Source of the DNA: Pelagibacteraceae bacterium AG-390-O04
Lineage (GTDB): Bacteria; Pseudomonadota; Alphaproteobacteria; Pelagibacterales; Pelagibacteraceae
Assembly (NCBI GenBank): GCA_003278065.1
Contig: QCHE01000005.1
Coordinates: forward strand, 1 to 64,000
DNA length: 64,000 bases
Reading direction: 5' to 3'
In this document: positions 19,199 to 28,659 of the stretch, piece by piece
How positions within the stretch are numbered: position 1 is the first letter of the stretch
Layout of the letters: the number at the start of each line of letters is the position of its first letter
Position numbers and translations under genes: made by a program
Notes under the pieces: generated by a model
Database searches by the model: none
Seen by the model: the letters and a program-made list of their open reading frames with translations, nothing else
What the model was told of the DNA's origin: nothing

Positions 19199-19882
19199 AT
19201 GAAACAAAAATTTACAATTCTTTTTGATTTAGATGGAACTTTGGTAGATACAGCACCTGATTTAATGCGCGCTCATAACCATGTAATGGAGAAATTTGGT
19301 TATCCTACAAAGTCAACTAATGAAATCAGAAATCTTGTTGGTCAAGGCGCTGGGGCAATGCTTGGAAGATCTATTTGGGGACAAGCAAAAAAGGAATTTG
19401 GAAAAGTACAGGATGAAAGATTAAAAAAAGAAATGGTGAAAGATTTTATAGATTTTTACGGAAAAAATATTGTTAATGAAAGCACACTAATAAACGGTGT
19501 CAAAGATTTTTTAATATGGTCTAAAGATAATAATATTTCTATGGCGGTTTGTACAAATAAACAGGAACATTTAGCTGTAGATCTTTTAAAAAAAATTGGC
19601 ATTTATGATTTTTTTGAGTATGTGGCTGGCCACAATACTTTCAATTACTGCAAACCAGATCCGAGACACTTAACTTCAGTCATTGAAATATTAGATGGAG
19701 ATATAAAAAAATCATTGATGATAGGAGATAGTGAAACCGATGCTAATGCAGCTAAAGCTGCTAATATTCCAGTTATTTTACTTGAAGATGGATATACTGA
19801 AAAAAATACAACTGAAATTTACCACAATCACCTTATAAAAGACTTTATAGGTATTGAAAAAATAGTATCAAAATATCTTTAA
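19199..19882 (+). CDS. gph: phosphoglycolate phosphatase-like HAD hydrolase
   Basis: 228 residues counted from ATG 19199 (MKQKFTILFDLDGTLVDT); a TTG two codons earlier is possible. HAD motif I is DLDGTLVDT, motif II is AVCTNK, motif III the lysine in NYCKPDP, and motif IV MIGDSETDA. Together with helical cap length this fits Gph, which clears 2-phosphoglycolate. HAD substrates are hard to assign, so other small phosphate esters remain possible. It is divergent from the glmU-like gene and ends 54 bp before prpD. Confidence 0.85.
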   Translation: MKQKFTILFDLDGTLVDTAPDLMRAHNHVMEKFGYPTKSTNEIRNLVGQGAGAMLGRSIWGQAKKEFGKVQDERLKKEMVKDFIDFYGKNIVNESTLINGVKDFLIWSKDNNISMAVCTNKQEHLAVDLLKKIGIYDFFEYVAGHNTFNYCKPDPRHLTSVIEILDGDIKKSLMIGDSETDANAAKAANIPVILLEDGYTEKNTTEIYHNHLIKDFIGIEKIVSKYL

Positions 19883-19926
19883 TATTGATTATTTTTTTTT
19901 AACTATTAAAAACAAATTCGTTAATT

Positions 19927-19931
19927 AGGAG
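19927..19931 (+). promoter_or_regulatory. Shine-Dalgarno sequence supporting the TTG start of prpD
   Basis: AGGAG lies 5 nt upstream of the TTG at 19937. There is no in-frame ATG or GTG between this site and the first conserved MmgE/PrpD residues, so the site supports TTG as the real start codon. Most genes in this window have no such clear Shine-Dalgarno. Confidence 0.65.
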
Positions 19932-19936
19932 TTATT

Positions 19937-21439
19937 TTGATATTACATAATGTAAAAGTTTATCCATCTAAAATTCATTTACCTAAAACAAAACAACTTG
20001 CATGGAAAATAGCTGAAATCGCAAGTGATAATGCTAGACTAGATAAAGATGCTATTGAAATGGCAATCAACAGAATTATTGACAATGCATCTGTTGCTAT
20101 TGCCTCTCTTAACAGAAGGCCTGTAGTTTCATCAAGAGAGATGGCTTTGAAACATTCAAGGAAAAATGGTGCCACACTATTTGGTGTTAATAGTAAATTA
20201 AAATTTGATTGTGAGTGGGCAGCATGGTCAAATGGTACAGCTGTTAGGGAACTTGATTTTCATGATACTTTTTTAGCTGCAGATTATAGTCATCCAGGAG
20301 ACAATATTCCTCCGCTCATTAGTGTTGCACAACAAAATAAAAAAAATGGTTTAGATCTTTTAAGAGGAATTATAACTGCTTATGAAGTTCAAGTTAATTT
20401 AGTTAAAGGAATTTGTTTACATAAACATAAGGTTGATCATATAGCTCACTTAGGTCCAAGTGTTGCTGCAGGAATAGGATCGATGCTAAAACTAAATATA
20501 GAAACTATTTATCAAGCAGTACAGCAAGCATTACATACAACAATTTCAACAAGACAATCTCGAAAAGGTGAAATTTCAAGTTGGAAAGCATATGCTCCTG
20601 CACACGCTGGAAAACTTGCCATAGAAGCTGTCGATAGAGTAATGCGTGGTGAGGGTGCCCCTAGTCCAATTTATGAAGGTGAAGATAGTGTGATTGCAAG
20701 AATTCTTGATGGAAAAAAAGCACTATATAAAGTTCCTCTTCCAAAAAAGGGTGAAATAAAGAAAGCAATTCTTGAAACTTATACAAAAGAATATTCAGCC
20801 GAGTATCAATCTCAAGCATTAATTGATTTAGCAAAAAAATTGAAAAAAAAAGTACAAAATCTAAATCAAATAAAAAAAATTGATATTTATACTAGTCATC
20901 ACACACATTACGTTATTGGTACCGGTGCTAATGATCCTCAAAAGATGGATCCAAACGCATCAAGAGAAACATTGGATCATTCAATTATGTATATATTTGC
21001 TGTAGCGTTAGAAGATGGGAATTGGCACCACGTAAAATCTTACTCAAAATCAAGAACTAAAAGAAGAAGCACAATTAGAATTTGGAGATCAATAAAAACT
21101 CATGAAGACAAAAAATGGACGAAAAGATATCATGATCCAAATCCTAAAAAAAAAGCATTTGGCGCAAAAGTCATAATTACCCTAAAAAATGGAAAAAAAA
21201 TTGTTGAAGAGCAAGGTGTTGCTGATGCCCATCCTTATGGCTCACGTCCTTTTAAGAGAAAAAATTATATCAATAAATTTTTAACTTTGACTGAAAATAT
21301 ATTGAGTAAAAAAGAGAGTGATAGATTTCTAAAAATAGTACAAAATCTAAGAAAAATTAAATCAGGTCAATTAGATAAATTGAATATAGAAATTAAAAAA
21401 AGTAAACTTAAGAGAAATTTAAGAAAGGGAATTTTTTAG
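19937..21439 (+). CDS. prpD: 2-methylcitrate dehydratase (MmgE/PrpD family)
   Basis: 500 residues with a TTG start supported by AGGAG at 19927-19931. The family core is clear: [23 protein letters not shown] near residue 112, [15 protein letters not shown]-like [18 protein letters not shown] and [13 protein letters not shown]. PrpD dehydrates 2-methylcitrate in propionate breakdown and does not use an Fe-S cluster. The enzyme is followed by prpB with a TAGTG overlap and by prpC, which gives the methylcitrate cycle in order D-B-C. No prpR or prpE is next to it. Confidence 0.93.
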   Translation: MILHNVKVYPSKIHLPKTKQLAWKIAEIASDNARLDKDAIEMAINRIIDNASVAIASLNRRPVVSSREMALKHSRKNGATLFGVNSKLKFDCEWAAWSNGTAVRELDFHDTFLAADYSHPGDNIPPLISVAQQNKKNGLDLLRGIITAYEVQVNLVKGICLHKHKVDHIAHLGPSVAAGIGSMLKLNIETIYQAVQQALHTTISTRQSRKGEISSWKAYAPAHAGKLAIEAVDRVMRGEGAPSPIYEGEDSVIARILDGKKALYKVPLPKKGEIKKAILETYTKEYSAEYQSQALIDLAKKLKKKVQNLNQIKKIDIYTSHHTHYVIGTGANDPQKMDPNASRETLDHSIMYIFAVALEDGNWHHVKSYSKSRTKRRSTIRIWRSIKTHEDKKWTKRYHDPNPKKKAFGAKVIITLKNGKKIVEEQGVADAHPYGSRPFKRKNYINKFLTLTENILSKKESDRFLKIVQNLRKIKSGQLDKLNIEIKKSKLKRNLRKGIF

Positions 21440-22335
21440 TGCATTTTATAGAAAAAGATCCAAGTCAAAAAAGAGAAGATTTTGCTAAAAAATTAGAGTC
21501 TAATAAAATTTTAAGAGTCCCAGGTGCTTATAATCCTCTTACAGCAAAATTAATTGAAGAAATTGGTTACGACGCTGTCTATGTTTCTGGCGGGGTAATG
21601 GCAAACGATCTTGGATTTCCAGATATTGGTTTAACTACTCTTCAAGATGTAAGCACTCGATCTTATCTTATTTCAAGAGTAACTAATCTCCCAACTATTG
21701 TTGACATAGATACTGGTTTCAATTCTTGTAAAGAAACAATTGAAACTTTTGAAGAATTTGGAATATCTGCAGTACATCTGGAAGATCAAATAGAGAGAAA
21801 AAGGTGTGGACACTTAGATAACAAAGAACTTATTTCAACAGATGCAATGGTAAAAAAAATAAAAGAGTGTGTTGCTGCCAAAAAAGATAAAAATTTTAAA
21901 ATCATTGCGAGATCTGATGCAAAAAGTGTTGAAGGTATAGATAAAATGATTGAAAGATGTAAGGCATATATAGATGCAGGTGCTGAGATAATTTTTCCAG
22001 AAGCTTTGCATGACGAAAAAGATTTTGAAAAAGTTAGAAAAAAACTTTCAAGTTATTTATTAGCTAATATGACAGAATTCGGAAAAACTAAATTATTCGA
22101 TTACAAAAAATTAGAGGAATTTGGATACAATATAGTCATATATCCAGTTACAACTCAAAGATTAGCTATGAAAAATGTTGAGGATGGATTAAGAGACATT
22201 TATGTAAATGGACATCAAAACAATATTATTGATAAGATGCAAACTAGAAAAAGATTGTATGAATTAGTTGATTATGAAAAATATAATAGTTTAGATGAAA
22301 AAATTTACAACTTTAGTACTGATGGACATGAATAA
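21439..22335 (+). CDS. prpB: 2-methylisocitrate lyase
   Basis: 298 residues with a GTG start overlapping the prpD stop. It cleaves 2-methylisocitrate to pyruvate and succinate. The isocitrate lyase superfamily catalytic motif K(R)CGH appears as KRCGHL near residue 122. The Mg-binding acidic groups are in DIDTGF and LEDQ, and the N-terminal VPGAYNPLTAKLIEE and YVSGG segments match PrpB and not AceA. The GTG, though unusual, follows directly from prpD translation. Confidence 0.95.
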   Translation: MHFIEKDPSQKREDFAKKLESNKILRVPGAYNPLTAKLIEEIGYDAVYVSGGVMANDLGFPDIGLTTLQDVSTRSYLISRVTNLPTIVDIDTGFNSCKETIETFEEFGISAVHLEDQIERKRCGHLDNKELISTDAMVKKIKECVAAKKDKNFKIIARSDAKSVEGIDKMIERCKAYIDAGAEIIFPEALHDEKDFEKVRKKLSSYLLANMTEFGKTKLFDYKKLEEFGYNIVIYPVTTQRLAMKNVEDGLRDIYVNGHQNNIIDKMQTRKRLYELVDYEKYNSLDEKIYNFSTDGHE

Positions 22336-23459
22336 TGACTGATGAAATTAAAAAAGGTTTACTAGGAATAATAGTGGATGAAACAGAAGTTTCAAAAGTA
22401 ATGCCTGAAATTAATTCTCTAACATATAGAGGTTATGCTGCACAAGACTTATGTGCTAAATGTAAATTTGAAGAAGTAGCTTATTTAATCTTAAATGGAG
22501 AGCTACCAAATAAAAATCAATTAAAAAAATTTGAAAAACAAGAAAGAAAAGAAAGGAAACTTTCTAAAACTATTCTTGAAGATATTAAAAAATTTCCAAA
22601 GAAATCTCACCCAATGGATGTTGCAAGAACAGCTGTAAGTATATTGGGTCTCGAAGATAAAGAAACTAAAGATAATTCACCTGAGGCTAATATGCGAAAA
22701 GTGATGAGAATTTTTGCGAAAACACCTGTTGCACTAGCTGCCTTTTATAGATCTAGAAAGGGTAAAAAAATTATACCTCCAAAAAGTAATCTATCTTTTT
22801 CTGAGAATTTTTTTCATATGTGTTTTGGTAAAGTTCCCAACAAAGATATTGTAAAAGCTTTTGATGTATCTTTAATTTTATACGCAGAGCACAGCTTTAA
22901 TGTTTCAACTTTTACCGCACGAACAATTACGAGTAGCTTATCAGATATTCATGGTGCTATAACAGGTGCTATAGCAAGTTTAAAAGGTCCTTTACACGGT
23001 GGTGCTAACGAGGAAGTTATGCATATGATGAATAAAATTAAAAAACCAGAAAATGCGTTAAAATGGATTAACAAAGCTTTAGATAATAAAGATGTTGTAA
23101 TGGGATTTGGTCATAGAGTCTATAAAAGTGGAGATTCTAGAGTTCCTACAATGAGAGAATATTTTGGAAAAGTTGCAAAAATTAAAAAAGATAAAAAATT
23201 TGAAAAGATCTATGACATAGTTGAAAAAGTTATGATCGAAAGAAAAAATATTCATCCTAATGTCGATTATCCTACGGGACCTACTTACCATTTGATGGGT
23301 TTCGATACTGATTTTTTTACACCAATTTTTGTTATATCTAGAATTACTGGATGGTCTGCACACATTATTGAACAACATGCAGCAAATAAATTAATAAGAC
23401 CACTAGCAAGCTATAAAGGAAATCAACACAGAAAAGTTGTTCAATTGAATCAAAGGTAA
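22335..23459 (+). CDS. prpC: 2-methylcitrate synthase
   Basis: 374 residues, typical of the short citrate-synthase-like PrpC (full citrate synthase is about 430). It condenses propionyl-CoA with oxaloacetate. Catalytic residues are visible in LYAEHSFNVSTF (His), GHRVYKSGDSR (His and Arg) and PNVDYPTGP (Asp). SLKGPLHGGANEEVM is the family signature. The order with prpD and prpB supports methylcitrate rather than citrate synthase. It ends 2 bp from the convergent methyltransferase stop. Confidence 0.93.
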   Translation: MTDEIKKGLLGIIVDETEVSKVMPEINSLTYRGYAAQDLCAKCKFEEVAYLILNGELPNKNQLKKFEKQERKERKLSKTILEDIKKFPKKSHPMDVARTAVSILGLEDKETKDNSPEANMRKVMRIFAKTPVALAAFYRSRKGKKIIPPKSNLSFSENFFHMCFGKVPNKDIVKAFDVSLILYAEHSFNVSTFTARTITSSLSDIHGAITGAIASLKGPLHGGANEEVMHMMNKIKKPENALKWINKALDNKDVVMGFGHRVYKSGDSRVPTMREYFGKVAKIKKDKKFEKIYDIVEKVMIERKNIHPNVDYPTGPTYHLMGFDTDFFTPIFVISRITGWSAHIIEQHAANKLIRPLASYKGNQHRKVVQLNQR

Positions 23460-23461
23460 TT

Positions 23462-24091
23462 TTAATTTTTTTCTATCTTTGCAAATCTAGAATTTAGCAA
23501 TATATCGCATTTAAAATTCTTTTCTTTAACATATTCATCGATGGCTTTCTTTACGCCTGGAGCATAATGCAAGTTATAATCATCACATAAAATTGTTCCA
23601 TTTTTATTAATTACATCAATACAACAATTTAAATCATTTTTTACTGTTTCGTAATCGTGTCCTCCATCTAAAAAGACGTAGTCTATTTTGCTCATATCAA
23701 TTTTTTTTAAAATCCTATTTGAATTGCCTTTAATTAAGTGAACATTATCTTTAAATTTTATCAATAGTTCTTCAACTGCTTCAATCGTATATGGGTCCTG
23801 TTTTTTGATGAATTTAAAATAAATTTGTTTTAATGGGTTTAAAAAATTTGTATTAGGTATTATTTCTGATTTATTTTCATCATTTTTTTCAAATAAATCA
23901 ATACCTATATATTTAAAATCATTTTTGTTAATTTCAAAAAGTAATTCACAAATATTTCTAGCTGTGACACCATGAAATACACCTACTTCTAAAAACGTTT
24001 TTGGTTTTTTTTTAATTATTTCATTCAGAAAAAAATCACCAACACCTTTTTGTTTAAGACTGGTTTTTCTAAAATACTTTTTATATTTCAA
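23462..24091 (-). CDS. class I SAM-dependent methyltransferase (Methyltransf_24-like)
   Basis: 209 residues from a TTG at 24091; no in-frame ATG precedes the core. KTFLEVGVFHGVTARNI (near residue 34) is the SAM-binding motif I, IGIDLFE the acidic loop, and DYVFLDGGHDYETVKNDL near residue 138 matches Methyltransf_24 proteins such as those found in polysaccharide and cephalosporin hydroxylase-like groups. GTILCDDYNLHYAPGVKKAI completes the core. The substrate is unknown. It lies 5 bp downstream of nrdB, possibly by read-through rather than function. Confidence 0.78.
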   Translation of the reverse strand: MKYKKYFRKTSLKQKGVGDFFLNEIIKKKPKTFLEVGVFHGVTARNICELLFEINKNDFKYIGIDLFEKNDENKSEIIPNTNFLNPLKQIYFKFIKKQDPYTIEAVEELLIKFKDNVHLIKGNSNRILKKIDMSKIDYVFLDGGHDYETVKNDLNCCIDVINKNGTILCDDYNLHYAPGVKKAIDEYVKEKNFKCDILLNSRFAKIEKN

Positions 24092-24096
24092 TTGAA

Positions 24097-25122
24097 TTAA
24101 CTAAAAGCTTCTACCCAAGTTCCTTGAGTTGATGCTTTAGAATATTCTGTTGCACGACCCTCGAAGAAGTTCATATGTTCAACTGCATTTAACATAGTGT
24201 CTAACCATCCAAGAGGATTTTTCTGCACATCATAAATTGGTTCTAAACCTAATTGGACTAATCTCCTATTTCCAATAAATCTAATGTAGTCTTTAACTTC
24301 TTGAGCTGTTAAACCTTCCATTGGGCCCATTTCAAAAGCAAGGTCAATAAATGCATCTTCGTGCTCAATTATAGTTCTACAAGCTTCATAAAGTTCTTTT
24401 TTAAGTTTAGGAGTCCAGATCTCTGGGTTTTCTTTAATGAATTCTTTAAAAATCCTTATCATTGAATTACAGTGAAGAGTTTCATCTCTAACAGACCAAG
24501 TAACTATCTGACCCATTCCTTTCATTTTGTTATGTCTTGGAAAATTTAAAAGAATTGCAAAACTTGCGAATAATTGAAGTCCTTCAGTAAAAGCACTAAA
24601 TACAGCAACTGTTTTTGCAATATCTTCTTTTGAATTTACATTAAAACCTTGCATGTAATCATATTTATCTTTCATTTCTTTATATTTCATGAAAGCCGAA
24701 TATTCAGACTCAGGCATACCGATAGTATCTAATAAATGAGAATATGCAGCTACATGAACTGTTTCCATTGCTGCAAAAGCTGTCATCATCATTAAAACTT
24801 CAGTAGGTTTAAATACTGTAGTGTAGTGTCTTAAATAACAGTTATTAACTTCAACATCAGCTTGTGTAAAAAATCTAAATATTTGAGTTAATAAATTTTT
24901 TTCAGGTTGAGATAAATTTTTTTGCCAATCTCTAACATCATCTCCCAAAGGCACTTCTTCAGGCAGCCAATGAATTCTTTGTTGGGTTAGCCAGGCATCA
25001 TAACACCATGGATATCTAAATGGTTTATAAACAGGATTTTCAACTAATAGTCCCATTTTTTTTGGCTGAATTATTTCTTTTTTCTCTACTTTGATTTTTT
25101 CACTTACTGACATGATAGGCAT
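24097..25122 (-). CDS. nrdB: ribonucleotide reductase, small (beta) subunit
   Basis: 341 residues from ATG 25122; an ATG at 25113 is an alternative. The start overlaps the nrdA end by 19 or 10 bp. Metal-ligand helices of the R2 fold are visible: the acidic residue in FTQADVEVNN, the METVHVAAYSH helix with E and H ligands and the tyrosine seven residues after E, the position of the radical tyrosine in class Ia/b enzymes, and the later VRDETLHCNSM and IEHEDAFIDLA helices. It generates the radical for NrdA. Subclass (Ia with Fe, or other metal) is not decided by sequence here. Confidence 0.94.
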   Translation of the reverse strand: MPIMSVSEKIKVEKKEIIQPKKMGLLVENPVYKPFRYPWCYDAWLTQQRIHWLPEEVPLGDDVRDWQKNLSQPEKNLLTQIFRFFTQADVEVNNCYLRHYTTVFKPTEVLMMMTAFAAMETVHVAAYSHLLDTIGMPESEYSAFMKYKEMKDKYDYMQGFNVNSKEDIAKTVAVFSAFTEGLQLFASFAILLNFPRHNKMKGMGQIVTWSVRDETLHCNSMIRIFKEFIKENPEIWTPKLKKELYEACRTIIEHEDAFIDLAFEMGPMEGLTAQEVKDYIRFIGNRRLVQLGLEPIYDVQKNPLGWLDTMLNAVEHMNFFEGRATEYSKASTQGTWVEAFS

Positions 25123-27044
25123 TCCTCGTATTCTGGTTGTTCGTTTGATTGTTGATTTTTAGATTTATAAACATTAGCTGTAATATCTGTTGATTTTGCA
25201 TCGTTAATATTTTCAGCTCTTTGGATTGATTTTGATCTACAGTAATAAAGGCTTTTAAGACCTTTTTTCCAAGCATCAAAATGAATTCTGTGAAGTTCTC
25301 TCTTATGTACGTCTGCTGGCAAAAATAAATTAACTGACTGTGCTTGAGAAATGAAAGGTGTTCGATCTCCGCTTAGTTCAATAATCCATTTTTGATTTAA
25401 TTCAAAAGCAGTTTTAAAAACATCTTTTTCTAACTCACTTAAGAAATCTAAGTGTGAAACAGAGCCTTGATTAGTTGTTATTGTAGACCAAGTCTCATCG
25501 TCATTTTTACCATGACCATCTAAAATTTCTTCTAAATATCTATTTCTAACATTAAAAGATCCGGACAATGTTTTGTGTGTGTAACTATTTGCTGCTATTG
25601 GTTCTACACCCGGGGACGCTCCACCACAAATAATTGAAATTGAAGCTGTTGGAGCAATTGCAGTTTTATTTGAAAATCTTTCGTTGAATCCATATTCTGC
25701 AGCATCAGGACAAGCTCCTCTTTCCTCTGCTAATTCTTTAGAAGCTTTGTTAACTTGTTCATCAATTTGTTTAAATATCTTTTTATTCCAAGATTTAGCC
25801 ATTACTGACTCAAGTGGAATTCTATTTTTTTGTAGAAACGAATGAAAACCCATTACGCCCAATCCAACACTTCTTTCTCTCTCTGCTGAATAAATTGCAT
25901 CTTTAAACTGCTCAGGAGCTTTATTAATAAAATCAGATAATACATTATCTAAAAATCTCATAACATCACTAATCATGTCAGGATCATCTTTCCATTCATC
26001 ATATTTTTCCAAATTTAATGATGAAAGACAACAAACAGCTGTTCTGTCTCTTCCATGTTTATCAATTCCTGTAGGCAAAGTTATTTCACTACATAGGTTA
26101 GATGTTTTAACAGTTAAGTTGGCAAGTTTATGATGTTGAGGAATTAATCGATTAACTGTATCAATATAAATAATGTACGGCTCACCCGTTTCAATTCTCG
26201 CAGTTAATAACCTTATCCATAAATTTCTAGCAGATATGGTTTGCTGAACTGTTCCGTCTGCTGGACTTTTTAGTGCCCATTGTTCATCAGTTTCGACTGC
26301 ACGCATGAATGCATCTGAAACTAAAACTCCATGATGTAAGTTCAATGCTTTTCTATTTGGGTCACCACCAGTTGGTCTTCTCATTTCAATAAATTCTTCA
26401 ATTTCAGGATGATCCACTGGAAGATAACAAGCGGCCGAACCTCTTCTTAAAGAACCTTGGCTAATAGCCATAGTTAAAGAATCCATAACCTTGATAAAAG
26501 GAATTATTCCAGATGTTTTTCCGACCTTACCAATTTTTTCCCCGATCGATCTTAGGTTTCCCCAATAACTTCCAATACCACCACCTTTTGCTGCAAGCCA
26601 AACATTTTCACTCCAAAGATCTAAGATTCCTCCTAAACTATCAGACGCTTCATTTAAAAAACATGAAATTGGCAATCCTCTTTTTGTTCCACCGTTTGAT
26701 AAGACAGGTGTTGCTGGCATGAACCAGAGATTACTTATGTAATTATAAATTCTTTGTGCATGTAAATTATCATCTGAGTATGAGCTTGCTACTCGTGCAA
26801 ACAAATCTTGAAAAGACTCATTATGACCAAGGTATCTATCTTTTAAAGTTGCTTTACCAAAATCAGTTAAGTTTGCATCTCTTGAACGATCAATCTTGAT
26901 AATGATACCTTTGTCATTTTGGAAGAGTTCGGTTTCGTTATTTAATGAAAAAAGGTCGGGCCTATTAGCTTTAGGTAGTTCTTTTACTTCAGGGCTATAT
27001 TCGGAGACAGCTTTCTTTAGGGCTTGTGATAGAATTTTATTCAT
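25104..27044 (-). CDS. nrdA: ribonucleoside-diphosphate reductase, large (alpha) subunit
   Basis: 646 residues. Active-site elements are LPISCFLNEASD (first redox cysteine), NLCSEITL (N-x-C-x-E with the thiyl-radical cysteine), AVCCLSSLN (second redox cysteine) and the C-terminal ECLSCQ tail, whose CxxC re-reduces the site. The length is about 100 residues less than E. coli NrdA, and the first 45 residues show no recognisable ATP-cone. Allosteric ATP/dATP on-off control may therefore be absent, as in class Ib-like enzymes. Two NrdR-like boxes lie 35-80 bp upstream. Confidence 0.95.
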   Translation of the reverse strand: MNKILSQALKKAVSEYSPEVKELPKANRPDLFSLNNETELFQNDKGIIIKIDRSRDANLTDFGKATLKDRYLGHNESFQDLFARVASSYSDDNLHAQRIYNYISNLWFMPATPVLSNGGTKRGLPISCFLNEASDSLGGILDLWSENVWLAAKGGGIGSYWGNLRSIGEKIGKVGKTSGIIPFIKVMDSLTMAISQGSLRRGSAACYLPVDHPEIEEFIEMRRPTGGDPNRKALNLHHGVLVSDAFMRAVETDEQWALKSPADGTVQQTISARNLWIRLLTARIETGEPYIIYIDTVNRLIPQHHKLANLTVKTSNLCSEITLPTGIDKHGRDRTAVCCLSSLNLEKYDEWKDDPDMISDVMRFLDNVLSDFINKAPEQFKDAIYSAERERSVGLGVMGFHSFLQKNRIPLESVMAKSWNKKIFKQIDEQVNKASKELAEERGACPDAAEYGFNERFSNKTAIAPTASISIICGGASPGVEPIAANSYTHKTLSGSFNVRNRYLEEILDGHGKNDDETWSTITTNQGSVSHLDFLSELEKDVFKTAFELNQKWIIELSGDRTPFISQAQSVNLFLPADVHKRELHRIHFDAWKKGLKSLYYCRSKSIQRAENINDAKSTDITANVYKSKNQQSNEQPEYEECLSCQ

Positions 27045-27078
27045 AATATATGTATTATATTTGCTTATTTATACGAAA

Positions 27079-27125
27079 ACAACTATATGTTGTATGCGCT
27101 TTAATTTAATATACTATATAAACAA
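27079..27125 (-). promoter_or_regulatory. putative NrdR operator (two boxes 31 bp apart) upstream of nrdA
   Basis: On the plus strand, ACAACTATATGTTGT (27079-27093) has perfectly inverted 5-bp arms and contains ACTATATG at 27082. A second copy of the core, ACTATATA, starts at 27113, exactly 31 bp later. NrdR boxes resemble ACACWATATATWGTGT and occur as pairs about 31-32 bp apart upstream of ribonucleotide reductase genes. The pair is placed properly before the nrdA start at 27044. The second box is a weaker palindrome. The nrdR gene itself is not in the window. Confidence 0.5.
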
Positions 27126-27204
27126 CAAATCAATAGAACATTTATAGAACGCGACAAAAAAAATATCAATAAAAAAATCAAAAAAAAGGTAAGTAATTAA
27201 CAAA

Positions 27205-28659
27205 ATGTCTGAAAATTTAAAAATAAATCCTTATGGGTTTAGAGAATATGACGCACGATGGTTGTATGAAAAAGACATTAATGGGCCTGGTATAGAGAAT
27301 CTTGGTAAAGGCTTGGGTACACAAATAAAGATTCATACAAAAAAAAATGACCCTAGAGTAATCGTTGGGCACGACTATAGATCATACAGTGATGAAATCA
27401 AAAGTAATCTTAAAAAAGGATTAATATCAGCTGGTTGTTATGTAGAGGATATTGGTTTGTCATTATCTCCAATGGTTTATTTTGCACAATTTCACTTAAA
27501 TGCAGATGCAGTTGCGATGGTAACTGCTAGCCATAACGAAAATGGTTGGACTGGAGTTAAAATGGGAATTAAAAAAGGTCTAACACATGCTCCTGAGGAG
27601 ATGAAAGAACTAAAAGAAATTACTTTAAATAAAAGTTTTTCCAAAGGAGAGGGAAATGAAAAATTAATAAAAAATTTTAGTAAGATTTATAAGGATGATT
27701 TAATTAATAAAAATAAAATTAAAAGAAAAATAAGAACAGTTGTTGCTTGTGGCAATGGAACGGCTGGTATTTTCGCGCCAGATATTTTGAGAGGTATTGG
27801 TTGTGAAGTAATTGAATTAGACTGTAATTTAGATTGGACTTTCCCAAAATACAATCCTAATCCTGAAGATTTAAAAATGCTACATGAAATAGCTAGAGTG
27901 GTTAAAGAAAATAATGCTGATATCGGTTTTGGATTTGACGGCGATGGAGATAGAGTTGGTGTTATTGACAATAATGGAAATGAAATATTTTCTGATAAGA
28001 TTGGTTTATTAATCGCAAGAAATTTATCTGTTTCTCATAAAAATTCAAAATTTATAGTCGATGTAAAATCAACTGGACTTTATACAAATGATGAAATTTT
28101 GAATAAAAATAATTGTGAAACAATCTATTGGAAAACTGGCCACTCCCATATCAAAAGAAAAGTTCACAACGAAAAAGCCTTAGCTGGATTTGAAAAAAGT
28201 GGACATTTTTTCTTTAATAAACCTTTAGGATATGGATATGATGATGGAATAAATTCTGCAATCCAAGTTTGTCATCTCTTAGATCAGCAAAATAAAAAAA
28301 TAAGTGAAATGATAAAACAACTTCCTAAAACTTTTCAATCTCCTACAATGGCACCTTATTGTAAAGATAATGAAAAATATAAGGTTGTAGAAGAAATTAT
28401 TATCCAAATAAAAAAAATTAAAGATGAAAAGATCAAAATAGATAATCAGGTGATAAAAGAAATATTAACTGTTAATGGTATAAGATTTTCTTTTGAAGAT
28501 GGCTCTTGGGGTTTAATCAGAGCATCTTCAAATAAACCTTCATTGGTTATTGTAACAGAGAGCCCTACTTCAAATGAAAGAAAAATAAAGATATTTAAAT
28601 TTATTGATGAGATGCTTCAACAAACTGAAAAAATTGGAGATTATGATCAAAAAATATAA
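27205..28659 (+). CDS. phosphomannomutase/phosphoglucomutase (alpha-D-phosphohexomutase)
   Basis: 484 residues. The phosphoserine loop is TASHNENGW near residue 110, the metal loop GFDGDGDRVGV near 247, the sugar-binding loop GFEKSGHFFF near 331, and the C-terminal phosphate loop ATESPTSNERKI-like TESPTSNER. The start NPYGFREYDARW is the usual FREYDIRG equivalent. It interconverts hexose 1- and 6-phosphates, feeding cell-surface sugars. Mannose or glucose preference cannot be read out. The stop (TAA) directly abuts the convergent stop of the next gene as TAATTA. Confidence 0.9.
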   Translation: MSENLKINPYGFREYDARWLYEKDINGPGIENLGKGLGTQIKIHTKKNDPRVIVGHDYRSYSDEIKSNLKKGLISAGCYVEDIGLSLSPMVYFAQFHLNADAVAMVTASHNENGWTGVKMGIKKGLTHAPEEMKELKEITLNKSFSKGEGNEKLIKNFSKIYKDDLINKNKIKRKIRTVVACGNGTAGIFAPDILRGIGCEVIELDCNLDWTFPKYNPNPEDLKMLHEIARVVKENNADIGFGFDGDGDRVGVIDNNGNEIFSDKIGLLIARNLSVSHKNSKFIVDVKSTGLYTNDEILNKNNCETIYWKTGHSHIKRKVHNEKALAGFEKSGHFFFNKPLGYGYDDGINSAIQVCHLLDQQNKKISEMIKQLPKTFQSPTMAPYCKDNEKYKVVEEIIIQIKKIKDEKIKIDNQVIKEILTVNGIRFSFEDGSWGLIRASSNKPSLVIVTESPTSNERKIKIFKFIDEMLQQTEKIGDYDQKI

